In this document: in pieces, positions 1-7,124 of the stretch
How positions within the stretch are numbered: the first letter of the stretch is position 1
Layout of the letters: the number at the start of each line of letters is the position of its first letter
DNA from: Euperipatoides rowelli
Taxonomy: Eukaryota > Onychophora > Udeonychophora > Euonychophora > Peripatopsidae
NCBI GenBank assembly: GCA_003024985.2
Contig: PXIH01S0004230.1
Length of the DNA: 12,391 nucleotides
Strand: one strand, 5' to 3'
Position numbers and translations under genes: made by a program
The notes under the pieces: model-generated
Seen by the model: only the letters and a program-made list of their open reading frames with translations
Databases searched by the model: none
What the model was told of the DNA's origin: nothing

Positions 1-66
1 TTTTTTTTTTTTTGGTGGAGTGGTAGGATCCAAAAGTTCGGAAATGTGTGGAGTGGAAAGGGTTAA
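1..66. mobile_element. Right end of a TTAA-flanked inverted-repeat transposon, cut by the window edge
   Basis: Bases 50-62 read GGAGTGGAAAGGG and are followed by TTAA at 63-66. This matches the right terminus of the complete MITE at 2117-2448, including the TTAA target site. The bases inside this end (T13, then GGTGGAGTGGTAGGATCC) differ from the interior of the 2117-2448 copy. The two therefore share terminal repeats but are either different subfamilies or strongly diverged. The left end would lie outside the window. Because only one terminus is visible, a chance match of 17 bases is the alternative, but it is unlikely. Confidence 0.6.
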
Positions 67-1097
67 CCACAGATTTCAGCCAATGTGCCTATCGTCATGC
101 ATATTCTGACAAACGCCATTATTTTCTCTGACCATTCCATCGCTCTTAGCATTTACGCCATAAATCTAGAAAATGTGTCTATGAATCTTGCATTTAGGAA
201 ATGATGACAGTTCTTATTTCACAGTCGGAGGGCTGATCTTTTTTTAAATATTTCAAACATGAAGAATAATATGTAAACAAGCTCCCATTGACTTGAAATT
301 CAGTCAGTGACTAGACAATAAATAAAGATGTTAGCATGATTAAAAAAAATTGCTGATTGAAGGGCTAAAATTGAGATATTTAAAAACTGTACTTATTTTA
401 TGAATATGCTTCGTAAAGAGATTTTTTAATAAAACACTTATTCCATTTATTATTACCCAAATTGACTGACTATGATGAATCAGACCAAAATGTTTTAGCT
501 TTACATTTCATTATTTTTATTCTTAATTCCACTGCAATTTAATTAATATACAAATTTAAAAACCTGCCATTGAAATAAATAAAATATTTTCTATGATCTT
601 TATTATTTTATTAGAATTTTAAACTTGAGGACTGAATGTTAGTTTGACGAAGTGCAATATTGTTATGAAAAAAATGTTCTATAAAATATCAATATAAATC
701 TAGGAGGTCAGATTATTGACAGAAGAGATACGGTTTAGGTCTTGGTGCGTGTTAGGACTCTGCTATGAAATTCTCAAGACACGTAGACTAGGATTAATGT
801 TGTGAGCAGTGCTTCTGAAGGTCTTACTTAATTAAATATGTAACAATTCCATTTTTATAGCATTGCTATTTTAGTTTATATGTATAATATTTATATGAGA
901 TCAAAAGTGGAATACTGCTTTGTCTCTTGTAACCATATCACTATTTGTAAGATAAAAAAAAAGAATCATACAAATTCAGTTTAGAATCTTAAAATTCTTG
1001 GCTCATAAACTTAATATTCCTATTTACCGAGTGTCATAATAACCCACTTAATAGACTTAAATTTATAACACCTGAACATTGTAGAATACATACTGAC
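67..1097. other. AT-rich stretch without a recognised feature
   Basis: I found no open frame of useful length, no RNA gene and no clear repeat boundary here. The patch 700-830 is less AT-rich and more complex than its surroundings and includes TTATTGACAG, but neither strand gives a convincing exon with splice sites. Confidence 0.6.
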
Positions 1098-1105
1098 TGC
1101 AATTT

Positions 1106-1406
1106 TACTAATGCCTGGGTATCAAACTTAGAATTGCCCCTACCCCACAAATGGCAAATGGGCTCAGATGCCTTTTTAAATTTTTTAGAGTCTTAACCTT
1201 ACCCTTTCTCTGAATCCTAACTCCAACTACGTGTGGAATTCACTATGCCCCAACCTTATGATATCAAGAGGTGCAATATACTTTATTTTGATTAATTTTG
1301 ATATTATGACACAATTTTCATCGGTCCAACCAATAACCAATCAACGGTCGTCAACAGCAAGTTTTGTGAGGAATAAGCAATGGTAAGTTTGATACCCAGA
1401 CACTAG
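1106..1406. mobile_element. Probable non-autonomous DNA transposon with 24-bp inverted repeats
   Basis: Bases 1107-1130 and 1384-1407 are inverted repeats that match at 22 of 24 positions; the core is CTGGGTATCAAACTTA. The 8-mer TGCAATTT lies just outside both ends, at 1098-1105 and 1407-1414, and could be a target-site duplication of hAT length. The span is about 300 bp with no coding capacity, which is typical of a MITE. The outermost bases of the two ends are offset by about two positions relative to that duplication, so the exact boundaries are uncertain. Confidence 0.55.
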
Positions 1407-1473
1407 TGCAATTTCCTCTTTAATGTTGTACACAGTAACATAAATTGCTCTATAACGTTCACATCACATGGAA

Positions 1474-1512
1474 TGCTAGTATTCCGTGGAAACACAGTTT
1501 GGGAAATCCTGT
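1474..1512 (-). mobile_element. Possible orphan end of a hAT-like element
   Basis: Read on the minus strand from 1512, the sequence begins CAGGATTTCCCAAACTGTG and continues with TTCCACGGAAT. It resembles the CAGnG... start and the CCCAAACTGTGTTCCGCGGAA-type subterminal sequence that I recall from animal hAT elements. The next bases outward are TACTAATA, a possible 8-bp target site. TACTAATG occurs at 1107-1114, but no matching opposite terminus was found there. This is a resemblance only. Confidence 0.3.
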
Positions 1513-2116
1513 ACTAATAGAGTATTTCCTAATCAGTTCTCTTCCATGATGCATGAAAATTTAAAAAATTTCAATAAAAGGGTAAGGGACTAACTGCGTA
1601 AAACATTTTAACTGGTGATATTATATATATATCCCACATTTATTTATTGATCACAATTAATGATGCATGAAATTTTTTTAAATGTTTTATTGGTACGACA
1701 GATTATAGGAGAGTTGGGGGTGGAGACAAAGTTGCCTAAAATCCTTTCAGAGATAATATAAAATCATATAACAAGTTTTAACGTTGTGGAAGCTTTGGTA
1801 CTTAAGTTATAAATGGAATTTTCAAGCAAGGAGTGGGGGAGATTATAAGAGGGAGATAGGGGGAAATCTTTTCATATGCCATATTTGAAGTTGTGGAAGT
1901 TTTTATTTATAAACGGAATTTTCAAGTAAGGAATGGGGAAATAATAAGAGGGAAATAGAGGAAAATCTTTTCATATGCCATATTAGAAGTTGTGGAAGTT
2001 TTTATTCTTAAGTTATAAATGGAATTTTCAAATAAGGAATGGGGAGATTATAAGAAGGAGATGGTGAAAATATTTCCATATGCCATATTTGAAGTTGTGG
2101 AAGTTTTTATTCTTAA

Positions 2117-2448
2117 CCCTTTCCACTCCAAGTACAGTATTATATCGACATTTTTACTTTACAATTCTCAATTCAACCATCATTGTTAGCCTCAAAAATG
2201 CTTTAAATTAATAACATTTATGTTCAAANCCAAGTACAGTATTATATCGACATTTTTACTTTACAATTCTCAATTCAACCATCATTGTTAGCCTCAAAAA
2301 TGCTTTAAATTAATAACATTTATGTTCAAANGNNCTAAAATATATTTGTTTTTAATCTTACCAAATGATTTTTAAAAAAACCAAAAAATTAAAATCAGGG
2401 GATTTAAAATAATGCAAACAAGACCATTTTCAATTGGAGTGGAAAGGG
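2117..2448. mobile_element. piggyBac-like MITE with TTAA target-site duplication
   Basis: The element starts CCCTTTCCACTCCAA (2117-2131) and ends TTGGAGTGGAAAGGG (2434-2448), a perfect 15-bp terminal inverted repeat. TTAA flanks it on both sides (2113-2116 and 2449-2452). TTAA duplication together with CCCT-type ends is the mark of the piggyBac superfamily. Removing the element and one TTAA restores TTCTTAAGTTATAAATGG, the normal minisatellite unit, which confirms both ends. There is no transposase frame, so it would depend on a transposase made elsewhere. The observed 332 bp includes a 101-bp internal duplication bounded by N bases; without it the element would be about 230 bp. Confidence 0.9.
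2128..2330 (+). repeat. Exact 101-bp tandem duplication with ambiguous bases at its joints
   Basis: Bases 2128-2228 and 2230-2330 are identical, beginning CCAAGTACAG and ending ATGTTCAAA. An N follows each copy (2229, 2331), and two more N lie at 2333-2334. Zero differences in an otherwise diverged neighbourhood, with N bases exactly at the joints, point to an assembly or overlap-merging artefact. A very young duplication inside the MITE is the other possibility. Confidence 0.9.
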
Positions 2449-2779
2449 TTAAGTTATAAATGGAATTTTCAAGTAAGGAATGGGGAGATTATAAGAAGGA
2501 GATGGTGAAAATATTTCCATATGCCATATTTGAAGTTGTGGAAGTTTTTATTCTTAAGTTATAAATGGAATTTTCAAGTAAGGAGTGGGGGAGATTATAA
2601 GAAGGAGATAGAGGAAAATATTTTCATATGCCATATTTGAAGTTATGGAAGTTTTGGTTCTTAAGTTATAAATGGAATTTTCAAGCTAGGAGTGGGGAGG
2701 TTATAAGAGGGAGGTAGAGAAAAATCTTTTCATGTGCCATGTTTGAAGTTGTGGAAGTTTGGTTTTTGATTTATAAAAG

Positions 2780-3084
2780 GACATACCAGCATAATAAATT
2801 ATATATTAAGATTCTTCCAGATTGCATCTAGACATTAAGGACAGTAAAAAAAAAAAAATCACACAGAGACAGGCTGGCCATTGTGATTAAATGATTTAGT
2901 AAACTCCAAATAATTTCATAACTTTTATTATTTTTAAATCAACAAACGCATAGACTTATTATTACCTGTAAAATATTATTGTTGTAAGGCTTTTGAATTA
3001 AAATTTGTTTTATGGCCAAACACGTGATCTGCTGTCTTAAGAATTTCCTGACTGAGATATGTAAAAAAAAAAGCATAATTTTCA
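2780..3084. other. AT-rich spacer without a recognised feature
   Basis: The stretch contains a 13-A run at 2846-2858 and otherwise plain AT-rich sequence. It lies beyond the predicted cleavage site of the minus-strand gene. The A10 run at 3063-3072 reads as a T-rich element on the minus strand and may help 3'-end formation. Confidence 0.6.
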
Positions 3085-3279
3085 AAGCATCATTTCAAAA
3101 TGCCAGTCTTTATTACAAACTATCTTTTGTAGAATTAGATAATTTTAATGAGGCAGTTTGTTGGACTGAGATTGCAAGAATTTTGATGTGGGTCAAACCA
3201 TAGCGCACTTCCTTGGCAGAGTGTCCGTGAGAAGCTGCCAGGATGTCATTGCTCGGCTGCTGCTCCCACACATCCCTTA
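3085..3279 (-). other. 3' UTR of the minus-strand host gene
   Basis: This is the sequence after the TAG stop at 3280-3282, read on the minus strand. It is more GC-rich and complex than the flanking DNA at its stop-proximal end. It ends shortly after an AATAAA signal at 3109-3114. The 3085 boundary is an estimate, 10-30 bases past the signal. The plus-strand open frame at 3012-3203 is the antisense of this UTR. Confidence 0.6.
3109..3114 (-). terminator. Polyadenylation signal AATAAA of the minus-strand gene
   Basis: Plus-strand TTTATT reads AATAAA on the minus strand, about 165 bases past the stop codon. A T-rich stretch follows about 40 bases downstream (A10 at 3063-3072 on the plus strand), as expected for the downstream U-rich element. 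A hexamer alone is weak in AT-rich DNA; its support comes from its place after an exon, a stop and a short UTR. Confidence 0.6.
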
Positions 3280-3390
3280 CTAGCTCATTTCATGCCCAAT
3301 TGATTTAACACCAGCTGGAGTAGCATGAAATGTACTGCTGACACCAGTAGCTGATGCCTTCTTATCAATCTTGAATTCATCTATGATATC
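3280..3390 (-). CDS. Terminal coding exon of an unidentified host gene
   Basis: The minus strand is open from the splice acceptor (exon starts at 3390) through 36 codons to TAG at 3280-3282. The encoded C-terminus begins DIIDEFKIDKK and ends GVKSIGHEMS. Composition is protein-like (Gly, Ala, Ser, Thr, Pro, Lys, Asp) with GCT, GGT and AAG codons, unlike the Asn/Lys/Ile/Phe-rich chance frames nearby. Just upstream is a textbook acceptor, (CT)n then TTTGGTATTTTGTTCAG, and downstream is a 3' UTR with AATAAA. Reading phase at the acceptor is taken as zero because the frame stays open across it; a codon split over the intron is possible. I do not recognise the family. No membrane segment or cysteine motif is present. 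The preceding exon was not found at higher coordinates, so the last intron is probably long and holds the transposons to the right. Confidence 0.72.
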   Translation of the reverse strand, partial: DIIDEFKIDKKASATGVSSTFHATPAGVKSIGHEMS

Positions 3391-3421
3391 CTGAACAAAA
3401 TACCAAAGAGAGAGAGAGAGG
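3391..3421 (-). promoter_or_regulatory. 3' splice site with a microsatellite polypyrimidine tract
   Basis: On the minus strand the run CCCTCTCTCTCTCTCT (complement of 3407-3421) is followed by TTGGTATTTTGTTCAG and then the exon. AG is at 3392-3391. The (AG)n/(CT)n microsatellite is therefore the polypyrimidine tract, about 15 bases from the AG. An (AC)5 repeat at 3427-3436 lies just beyond it. Confidence 0.7.
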
Positions 3422-3436
3422 GAAAAACACACACAC
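3407..3436. repeat. (AG)n and (AC)n microsatellites
   Basis: AG repeats occupy 3407-3420 (seven copies) and AC repeats 3427-3436 (five copies), separated by GGAAAA-type sequence. The first overlaps the splice acceptor described above. Confidence 0.9.
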
Positions 3437-3667
3437 TTGGAAAGATTTCATTATAGCTTCTATCTGTACATAATGTTTGTGAATATGCTGGCCTGAGGCT
3501 GGACATATACTGTATATATGTTATCACCCACTGACCAGCTTAGTAGTTTACAAATATTTCGATTAAAAGGCAATACCATTTGGATATTTATATTAGGCCT
3601 ATGAAAACTAAATTAATTATTGTTCAGTTAGTTATTCGCTTGTGTGCTAGTATATATGGTCTAAGCT
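3437..3667. other. Intronic-type sequence without a recognised feature
   Basis: I saw no exon with matching splice sites and no transposon ends. If the terminal exon call is right, this is the 3' part of the last intron of the minus-strand gene. Confidence 0.5.
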
Positions 3668-3684
3668 TGTGTGTGTGTGTGTGT
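3668..3684. repeat. (TG)8 microsatellite
   Basis: Uninterrupted TG dinucleotides at 3668-3684, followed by a T run. It is short and non-coding. Confidence 0.9.
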
Positions 3685-3827
3685 TTTTAAATATGTGTAA
3701 ATAACAACAAATTTATACAACTAAGAAATTCTTATGTAATATTTATTTTACTAGATGAAAAGCTCGTTAGGGTTGAAATACAGCAGGCCCTAGCTAAAAC
3801 TAAACATTATACATGTGTCCCAAACAA

Positions 3828-3859
<32 letters not shown>

Positions 3860-3886
3860 TAATAATAATAATAATAATAATAAATA
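3828..3886. repeat. (AAT)n microsatellite
   Basis: About 19 AAT/ATA trinucleotides with a single AAC interruption near 3855. Such arrays are common in AT-rich animal introns and are prone to length change. Confidence 0.95.
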
Positions 3887-4667
3887 TTGCAGACAATAAT
3901 AACAGTTTGTTTCGCACCCATTCCCCACCCACCCCTCAACTAACCCTATAAGATCTCCATTCTCCACCTCCCTCTTGCCTTAAACTCATATCCAATGCTG
4001 AAAGATTTCCCAAAAAATTAACAAACTATCAGTGTCAACAAATTTACGTTTTACTATGGAAATGGAAGTTGAAAACATTTTAAATTATTTACATCTCCCT
4101 ATATTCACCTTCATGATATGCATCTTGAATTTTCAGTGTATCGTAAATCTACTCAGACATTTTAAAAATAATTTTAATTCTTCTTATCTCTCTCATACTA
4201 AAACTAATATTCTTTAATTAGACATTAAACATGCTTTCGTATTTTGCAGTTCAGAAAAACCTTTTTAAATTGAACTAAACAATATTATATTAATTTATAG
4301 CCTACCACAAATATAATTATCCACTTAACATGATTTAATTTCAAAAAAATAAAATATGTTCTAAAAAAATAATACATACGAATTACAATTTTAATTCCGA
4401 AATAGCCAATCAATAGTTTGAAGTTTGCCTTCTTTCCCAGCTCAAGTGAATTCAAGTAAGATTTGTTTACCCTGGAGTTGTTTATTTTTTTGTTGTTCAC
4501 CATAACTTTCCTGAAATTCTAATTGATATCATGCTAATTCTACAGGATTTTGTTTTTGTTTTGCTTGGTAAACAATAGTTTGATTTTTTTTTTTCCTTTT
4601 AAAAATGCATAATTATAAAATTACCAAAAAAAAAAAAAAAAACTAAATTCTCGAAACATACTGTACA
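3887..4667. other. AT-rich stretch with a C-rich patch and a 17-A run; no gene seen
   Basis: Bases 3918-3972 are pyrimidine- and C-rich (CACCCATTCCCCACCCACCCC). Open frames at 4032-4217 (plus) and 4285-4503 (minus) encode Asn/Leu/Phe/Lys/Ile-rich strings of the kind expected by chance. A 17-A run lies at 4626-4642. No splice-bounded exon was found on either strand. Confidence 0.55.
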
Positions 4668-4675
4668 ATCTATCT

Positions 4676-4997
4676 CAGGGGTCATGAAAATTTTAATACC
4701 TACTGGCCACTTTTGTATCATTGTTGAAGGTAAAATTTCCTTACCCACCAGTGCCTCAGTACTCAATTTAGTGCAAGTGCAAAGTAATTTTTAAAGGGCA
4801 GGGTTTGCAAAAAATATGTAAATTTATCATTTTATTTATACTTTATGTATTTTTATACATAGATAATTTTTTAAAAAACTCAAGAAGAAGTTAGATATTT
4901 ATTCGATGTATAGAGGGAGACAAAAAAAACCCAACGTCCAAAATGAAAGCTTTAATTGCCCACTAGTTGGTGGTAGGGATCAGGTTAACTATCACTG
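4676..4997. mobile_element. hAT-type non-autonomous element with 8-bp target duplication
   Basis: The element begins CAGGGGTCATG at 4676 and ends ATCACTG at 4997, so its ends read CAGGG and CAGTG inward. A perfect 8-bp direct repeat, ATCTATCT, flanks it at 4668-4675 and 4998-5005. An 8-bp duplication with CAGnG ends is diagnostic of the hAT superfamily. Beyond the first bases the two ends share only patchy similarity (TACC and CCACCA-type words), so the inverted repeat is short or decayed. At 322 bp with no transposase frame, it can only have moved with a transposase supplied in trans. Confidence 0.82.
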
Positions 4998-5049
4998 ATC
5001 TATCTGAAATCAAAACTATTGAATTAGCCATGGCTGTCATGTTTTAAAC

Positions 5050-5297
5050 CAGGGTTCTTCAATGTGGTCCATAGCGCCTGCCACTGGGCGTTTTAAGATT
5101 TTTGGTGGGCGGTAACAAATTTACTTAAAAAAAAAATGCTCATCAAATCCGACAAGGAGTCAACAAAATGTCCAGTCAATTAAAAGAAAAAAAATCTTAT
5201 CAAATCTGACAAGAGGTCAAGGTGGGCAATGGCATATTGCAATCTCTCCGAAATATGTTAAAGCGGGCGATAAACAAAAAAAAATTGAAGAACCCTG
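5050..5297. mobile_element. hAT-type MITE with 14-bp TIR and 8-bp target duplication
   Basis: The termini CAGGGTTCTTCAAT (5050-5063) and ATTGAAGAACCCTG (5284-5297) are perfect 14-bp inverted repeats. The 8-bp repeat TTTTAAAC flanks both sides (5042-5049 and 5298-5305). These are classic hAT features. The 248-bp body has no coding capacity. It holds an imperfect direct repeat of about 23 bp (5141-5163 and 5198-5220, ATCAAATCYGACAAG core) and GGTGGGCGGT / GGTGGGCAAT motifs towards either end. Perfect TIR and target site suggest it is younger than the LINE further right. Confidence 0.93.
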
Positions 5298-5422
5298 TTT
5301 TAAACTGAACAAAAAAGATAAAATCTGTTTTCATTGATTCAATTAAAAAAATTGTGAAGGGAATATCTTGTCTAGCAGTTGGCTAGCAAGTTGTAGATCT
5401 CGAATTTTAACTTTGAAACCAA

Positions 5423-5527
5423 CCAATGGTATATGACTACATGTCACATGACTAAACCATTACCCAATCAGTGGACATTTCTGGACAAAATGGAGCTCTG
5501 TAATTTTCTAGGCTGACACTATAAATA
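5423..5527 (+). promoter_or_regulatory. Candidate Pol II promoter: two CCAAT boxes, E-box, TATA box
   Basis: In order: CCAAT at 5423-5427, an M-box-like GTCACATGAC at 5443-5452, CCAATCA at 5464-5470 and TATAAATA at 5520-5527. The 56-base step from the second CCAAT to TATA fits the usual -85/-30 layout, which would put a start near 5550. An ATG at 5553 in good Kozak context (A at -3, G at +4) opens a 53-codon frame ending at 5714. That frame has no recognisable domain. In AT-rich DNA these words occur by chance, so only their spacing supports the call. Confidence 0.25.
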
Positions 5528-5953
5528 TAAGTCTGTAGATAAAAACAAAATCATGGCAATTTATTATAGTACACAATTTCAAATTACACATTATCCCTTT
5601 TTAAATATACAGTATATGATGTCTCTATCTTTGCCAAAGAATGTCCAAACCAATAAAATATTTACCACTAAAATAATATCCGCAGCAGTCTATGGTAAAA
5701 TGTATCAAATTTAAACGTGGGAAAAGTCACTTGTGTCTGGATCTCAGATCCAACATTGTTATGCAGCAATTAGTTTATTAAAGATGATCTACTAACATTA
5801 CCCACACACTGACCTTAACTCCAACATAAATATAAAAGCATATTAAGAAATAAGTAATAAATTAATTAACAGCCAATCAGAGGTTGGCTAACATATAGAA
5901 TGCAAGAAGACTTCTGATTGAATAAAATAAGGAAATGCTTATTACTATGTGTT

Positions 5954-5973
5954 GGGGGGAAGGGGGGGGGGGG
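5954..5973 (+). repeat. G tract (G6-AA-G12) with G-quadruplex potential
   Basis: Six G at 5954-5959, two A, then twelve G at 5962-5973. It is by far the longest G run in this AT-rich window. Eighteen G in 20 bases could form a quadruplex. Such a run is also a common site of sequencing error, so its exact length is uncertain. Confidence 0.85.
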
Positions 5974-6728
5974 TTGAAATAATACTTCCTTATCATAGTT
6001 CTTATTCCTACAGGGTGCACTTAACCAAACAGATCCTTTGCTCATGTGTAGAATCATACACATTGTACTATATTGTATTTAAATTCAATTTGTGTTTTTT
6101 AATTAGAAAGTGCCGTAGAGCTAACACTTTTTATGTAATAGCCTACATATTTTTAATTTCAAAAGATCTTCATTCCATCATTTCATTTCATAATCAGTTT
6201 GAGTTAGGAAATTACGATAATCAAATACTATGCATACTATGCATGTGTAGTTAACTACACCTTCGTAAGAATAACACCAGCCATAAAATAAATAAAAATA
6301 CAAATGAGTATATTGTTGTCCTGGTTCAACATTAATGATCGATCATTCTAATTTAAGTAATCTTGGTTTTCCATAATTGTAAACGTGCATATGTTTACCA
6401 TTATGGTTGTTGTTGTTTTTTTTCATTGAGAACAAATTTAGTAAAAATATGATTGCAAAGATGGATTTATCCAATTAACTCAATGGAAAATATAGTAAGT
6501 TGATACTTATATGCAATACTGAAAAATATTATTCGTAGAAAAAGCTCTATTTAAGGAAGATTGACCTGGATTTTGTATGAATCAGAGTGTACATATAGTC
6601 ACTAGATAATCATTTGAAAGCATGTTGGATTATTTGAAATACGGTAATTCTGGAAATCACAATCATTTTTAAGTAAACTGTGTAATTTCCTTATTACCTA
6701 AACAAAATGAAAATTAAAATTAAAAACT

Positions 6729-7015
6729 AAAAATCATTTAGGTTATGGTACGCATTTATCAGCGCGATAGCTTAGTTAAAGATCGTGACCGCCATTTCTG
6801 TTTGATACAAACTGCTATATTTTTCTTGGGGAATTGATTCCCTAAGTCTTTTGATGAAGGTAGGAATTCACAAACACCCACAAATCATACCTTCATCAAA
6901 AGACCTATGGAATCAATTCCCCAAACAAAACACACCAGTTTGTATCTAACGGAAATAGCGGTCACGATCTTTAACGATGATGTCTCGCTGATAAAAGCAT
7001 ACCATGATGATTTTT
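6729..7015. repeat. Large imperfect foldback (inverted repeat), arms about 130 bp
   Basis: The left arm (about 6729-6867) and right arm (about 6881-7015) are reverse complements with scattered mismatches and small indels. Matching blocks, left strand: TTATCAGCG, GTTAAAGATCGTGACCGC, GATACAAACTG, TTGGGGAATTGATTCC, GTCTTTTGATGAAGGTA. The loop is only about 15-25 bases. Possible origins are a foldback MITE, two head-to-head copies of a short repeat, or a 5' inversion made when the adjacent LINE inserted. Each arm has words resembling tRNA-derived SINE promoter boxes (TAGCTTAGTTAAAGA near 6768; GGGGAATTGATTCC at 6828-6841), but their spacing is longer than in a tRNA. A transcript would fold into a long hairpin. 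The open frame 6907-7095 lies mostly inside the right arm and is treated as chance. Confidence 0.85.
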
Positions 7016-7124
7016 ATTATGGTGGTGGTATTTATAGACAAAAATGTGGACATGCAACAAATTATAATGCAAAGGCCTTTATGAATGTTACTTAAGTAAT
7101 GGAAATGTATGTATCAAGTCAGTT

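Larger units (their letters stand above)
1783..2779. repeat. Degenerate minisatellite, unit about 100-107 bp, interrupted by a MITE
   Basis: The marker GTTGTGGAAG (one copy GTTATGGAAG) recurs at 1783, 1890, 1990, 2094, 2535, 2642 and 2748. Intervals are 107, 100, 104, 105 (after removing the 336-bp insertion with its duplicated TTAA), 107 and 106. This gives six complete units and one partial. Each unit also holds a TTAAGTTATAAATGGAATTT block, a purine-rich block (GGAGTGGGGAGATTATAAGA) and TTTCATATGCCATATTTGAA. The units have drifted by substitutions and small indels, so the array is not recent. No reading frame is conserved between units, so it is non-coding. The bases at about 1700-1782 look like a decayed further unit. 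Confidence 0.9.
5306..6728. other. AT-rich stretch, no supported gene
   Basis: Apart from the candidate promoter and the G tract, I see nothing convincing here. The frames at 5866-6063 (minus) and 5949-6254 (plus) run across the G tract and encode low-complexity or random-looking peptides. A perfect 16-base palindrome GTGTAGTTAACTACAC lies at 6245-6260 without any partner structure. Confidence 0.55.

Noticed and set aside
1783-2779. CRISPR array
   Set aside because: Whole units repeat without unique spacers, and the context is an animal genome.
3012-3203. Plus-strand open frame of 63 codons
   Set aside because: It is antisense to the 3' UTR of the minus-strand terminal exon and encodes no recognisable motif.
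4032-4217. Plus-strand open frame of 61 codons
   Set aside because: Composition is Asn/Leu/Phe/Ile-rich as expected by chance in AT-rich DNA; no domain or splice context.
4285-4503. Minus-strand open frame of 72 codons with a hydrophobic end
   Set aside because: Lys/Asn/Ile/Phe-rich chance frame; no family resemblance, UTR signal or splice sites.
5870-5890. Short hairpin AGCCAATCAGAGGTTGGCT
   Set aside because: The stem is only six bases and no T run or gene end accompanies it.
5866-6254. Overlapping frames on both strands across the G tract
   Set aside because: The proline run and glycine run are products of the G tract; the rest looks random.
6245-6260. Perfect 16-base palindrome GTGTAGTTAACTACAC as an operator or transposon scar
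   Set aside because: No partner, no flanking duplication and no gene nearby; short palindromes arise by chance in this composition.
6768-6841. A tRNA gene in the foldback arm
   Set aside because: Box-like words are present but the spacing is too long and no cloverleaf with an anticodon stem can be drawn; at most a tRNA-derived repeat.
6907-7095. Plus-strand open frame of 62 codons upstream of ORF1
   Set aside because: Its first 30 or so codons lie in the foldback arm, whose origin is structural; no motif supports coding.
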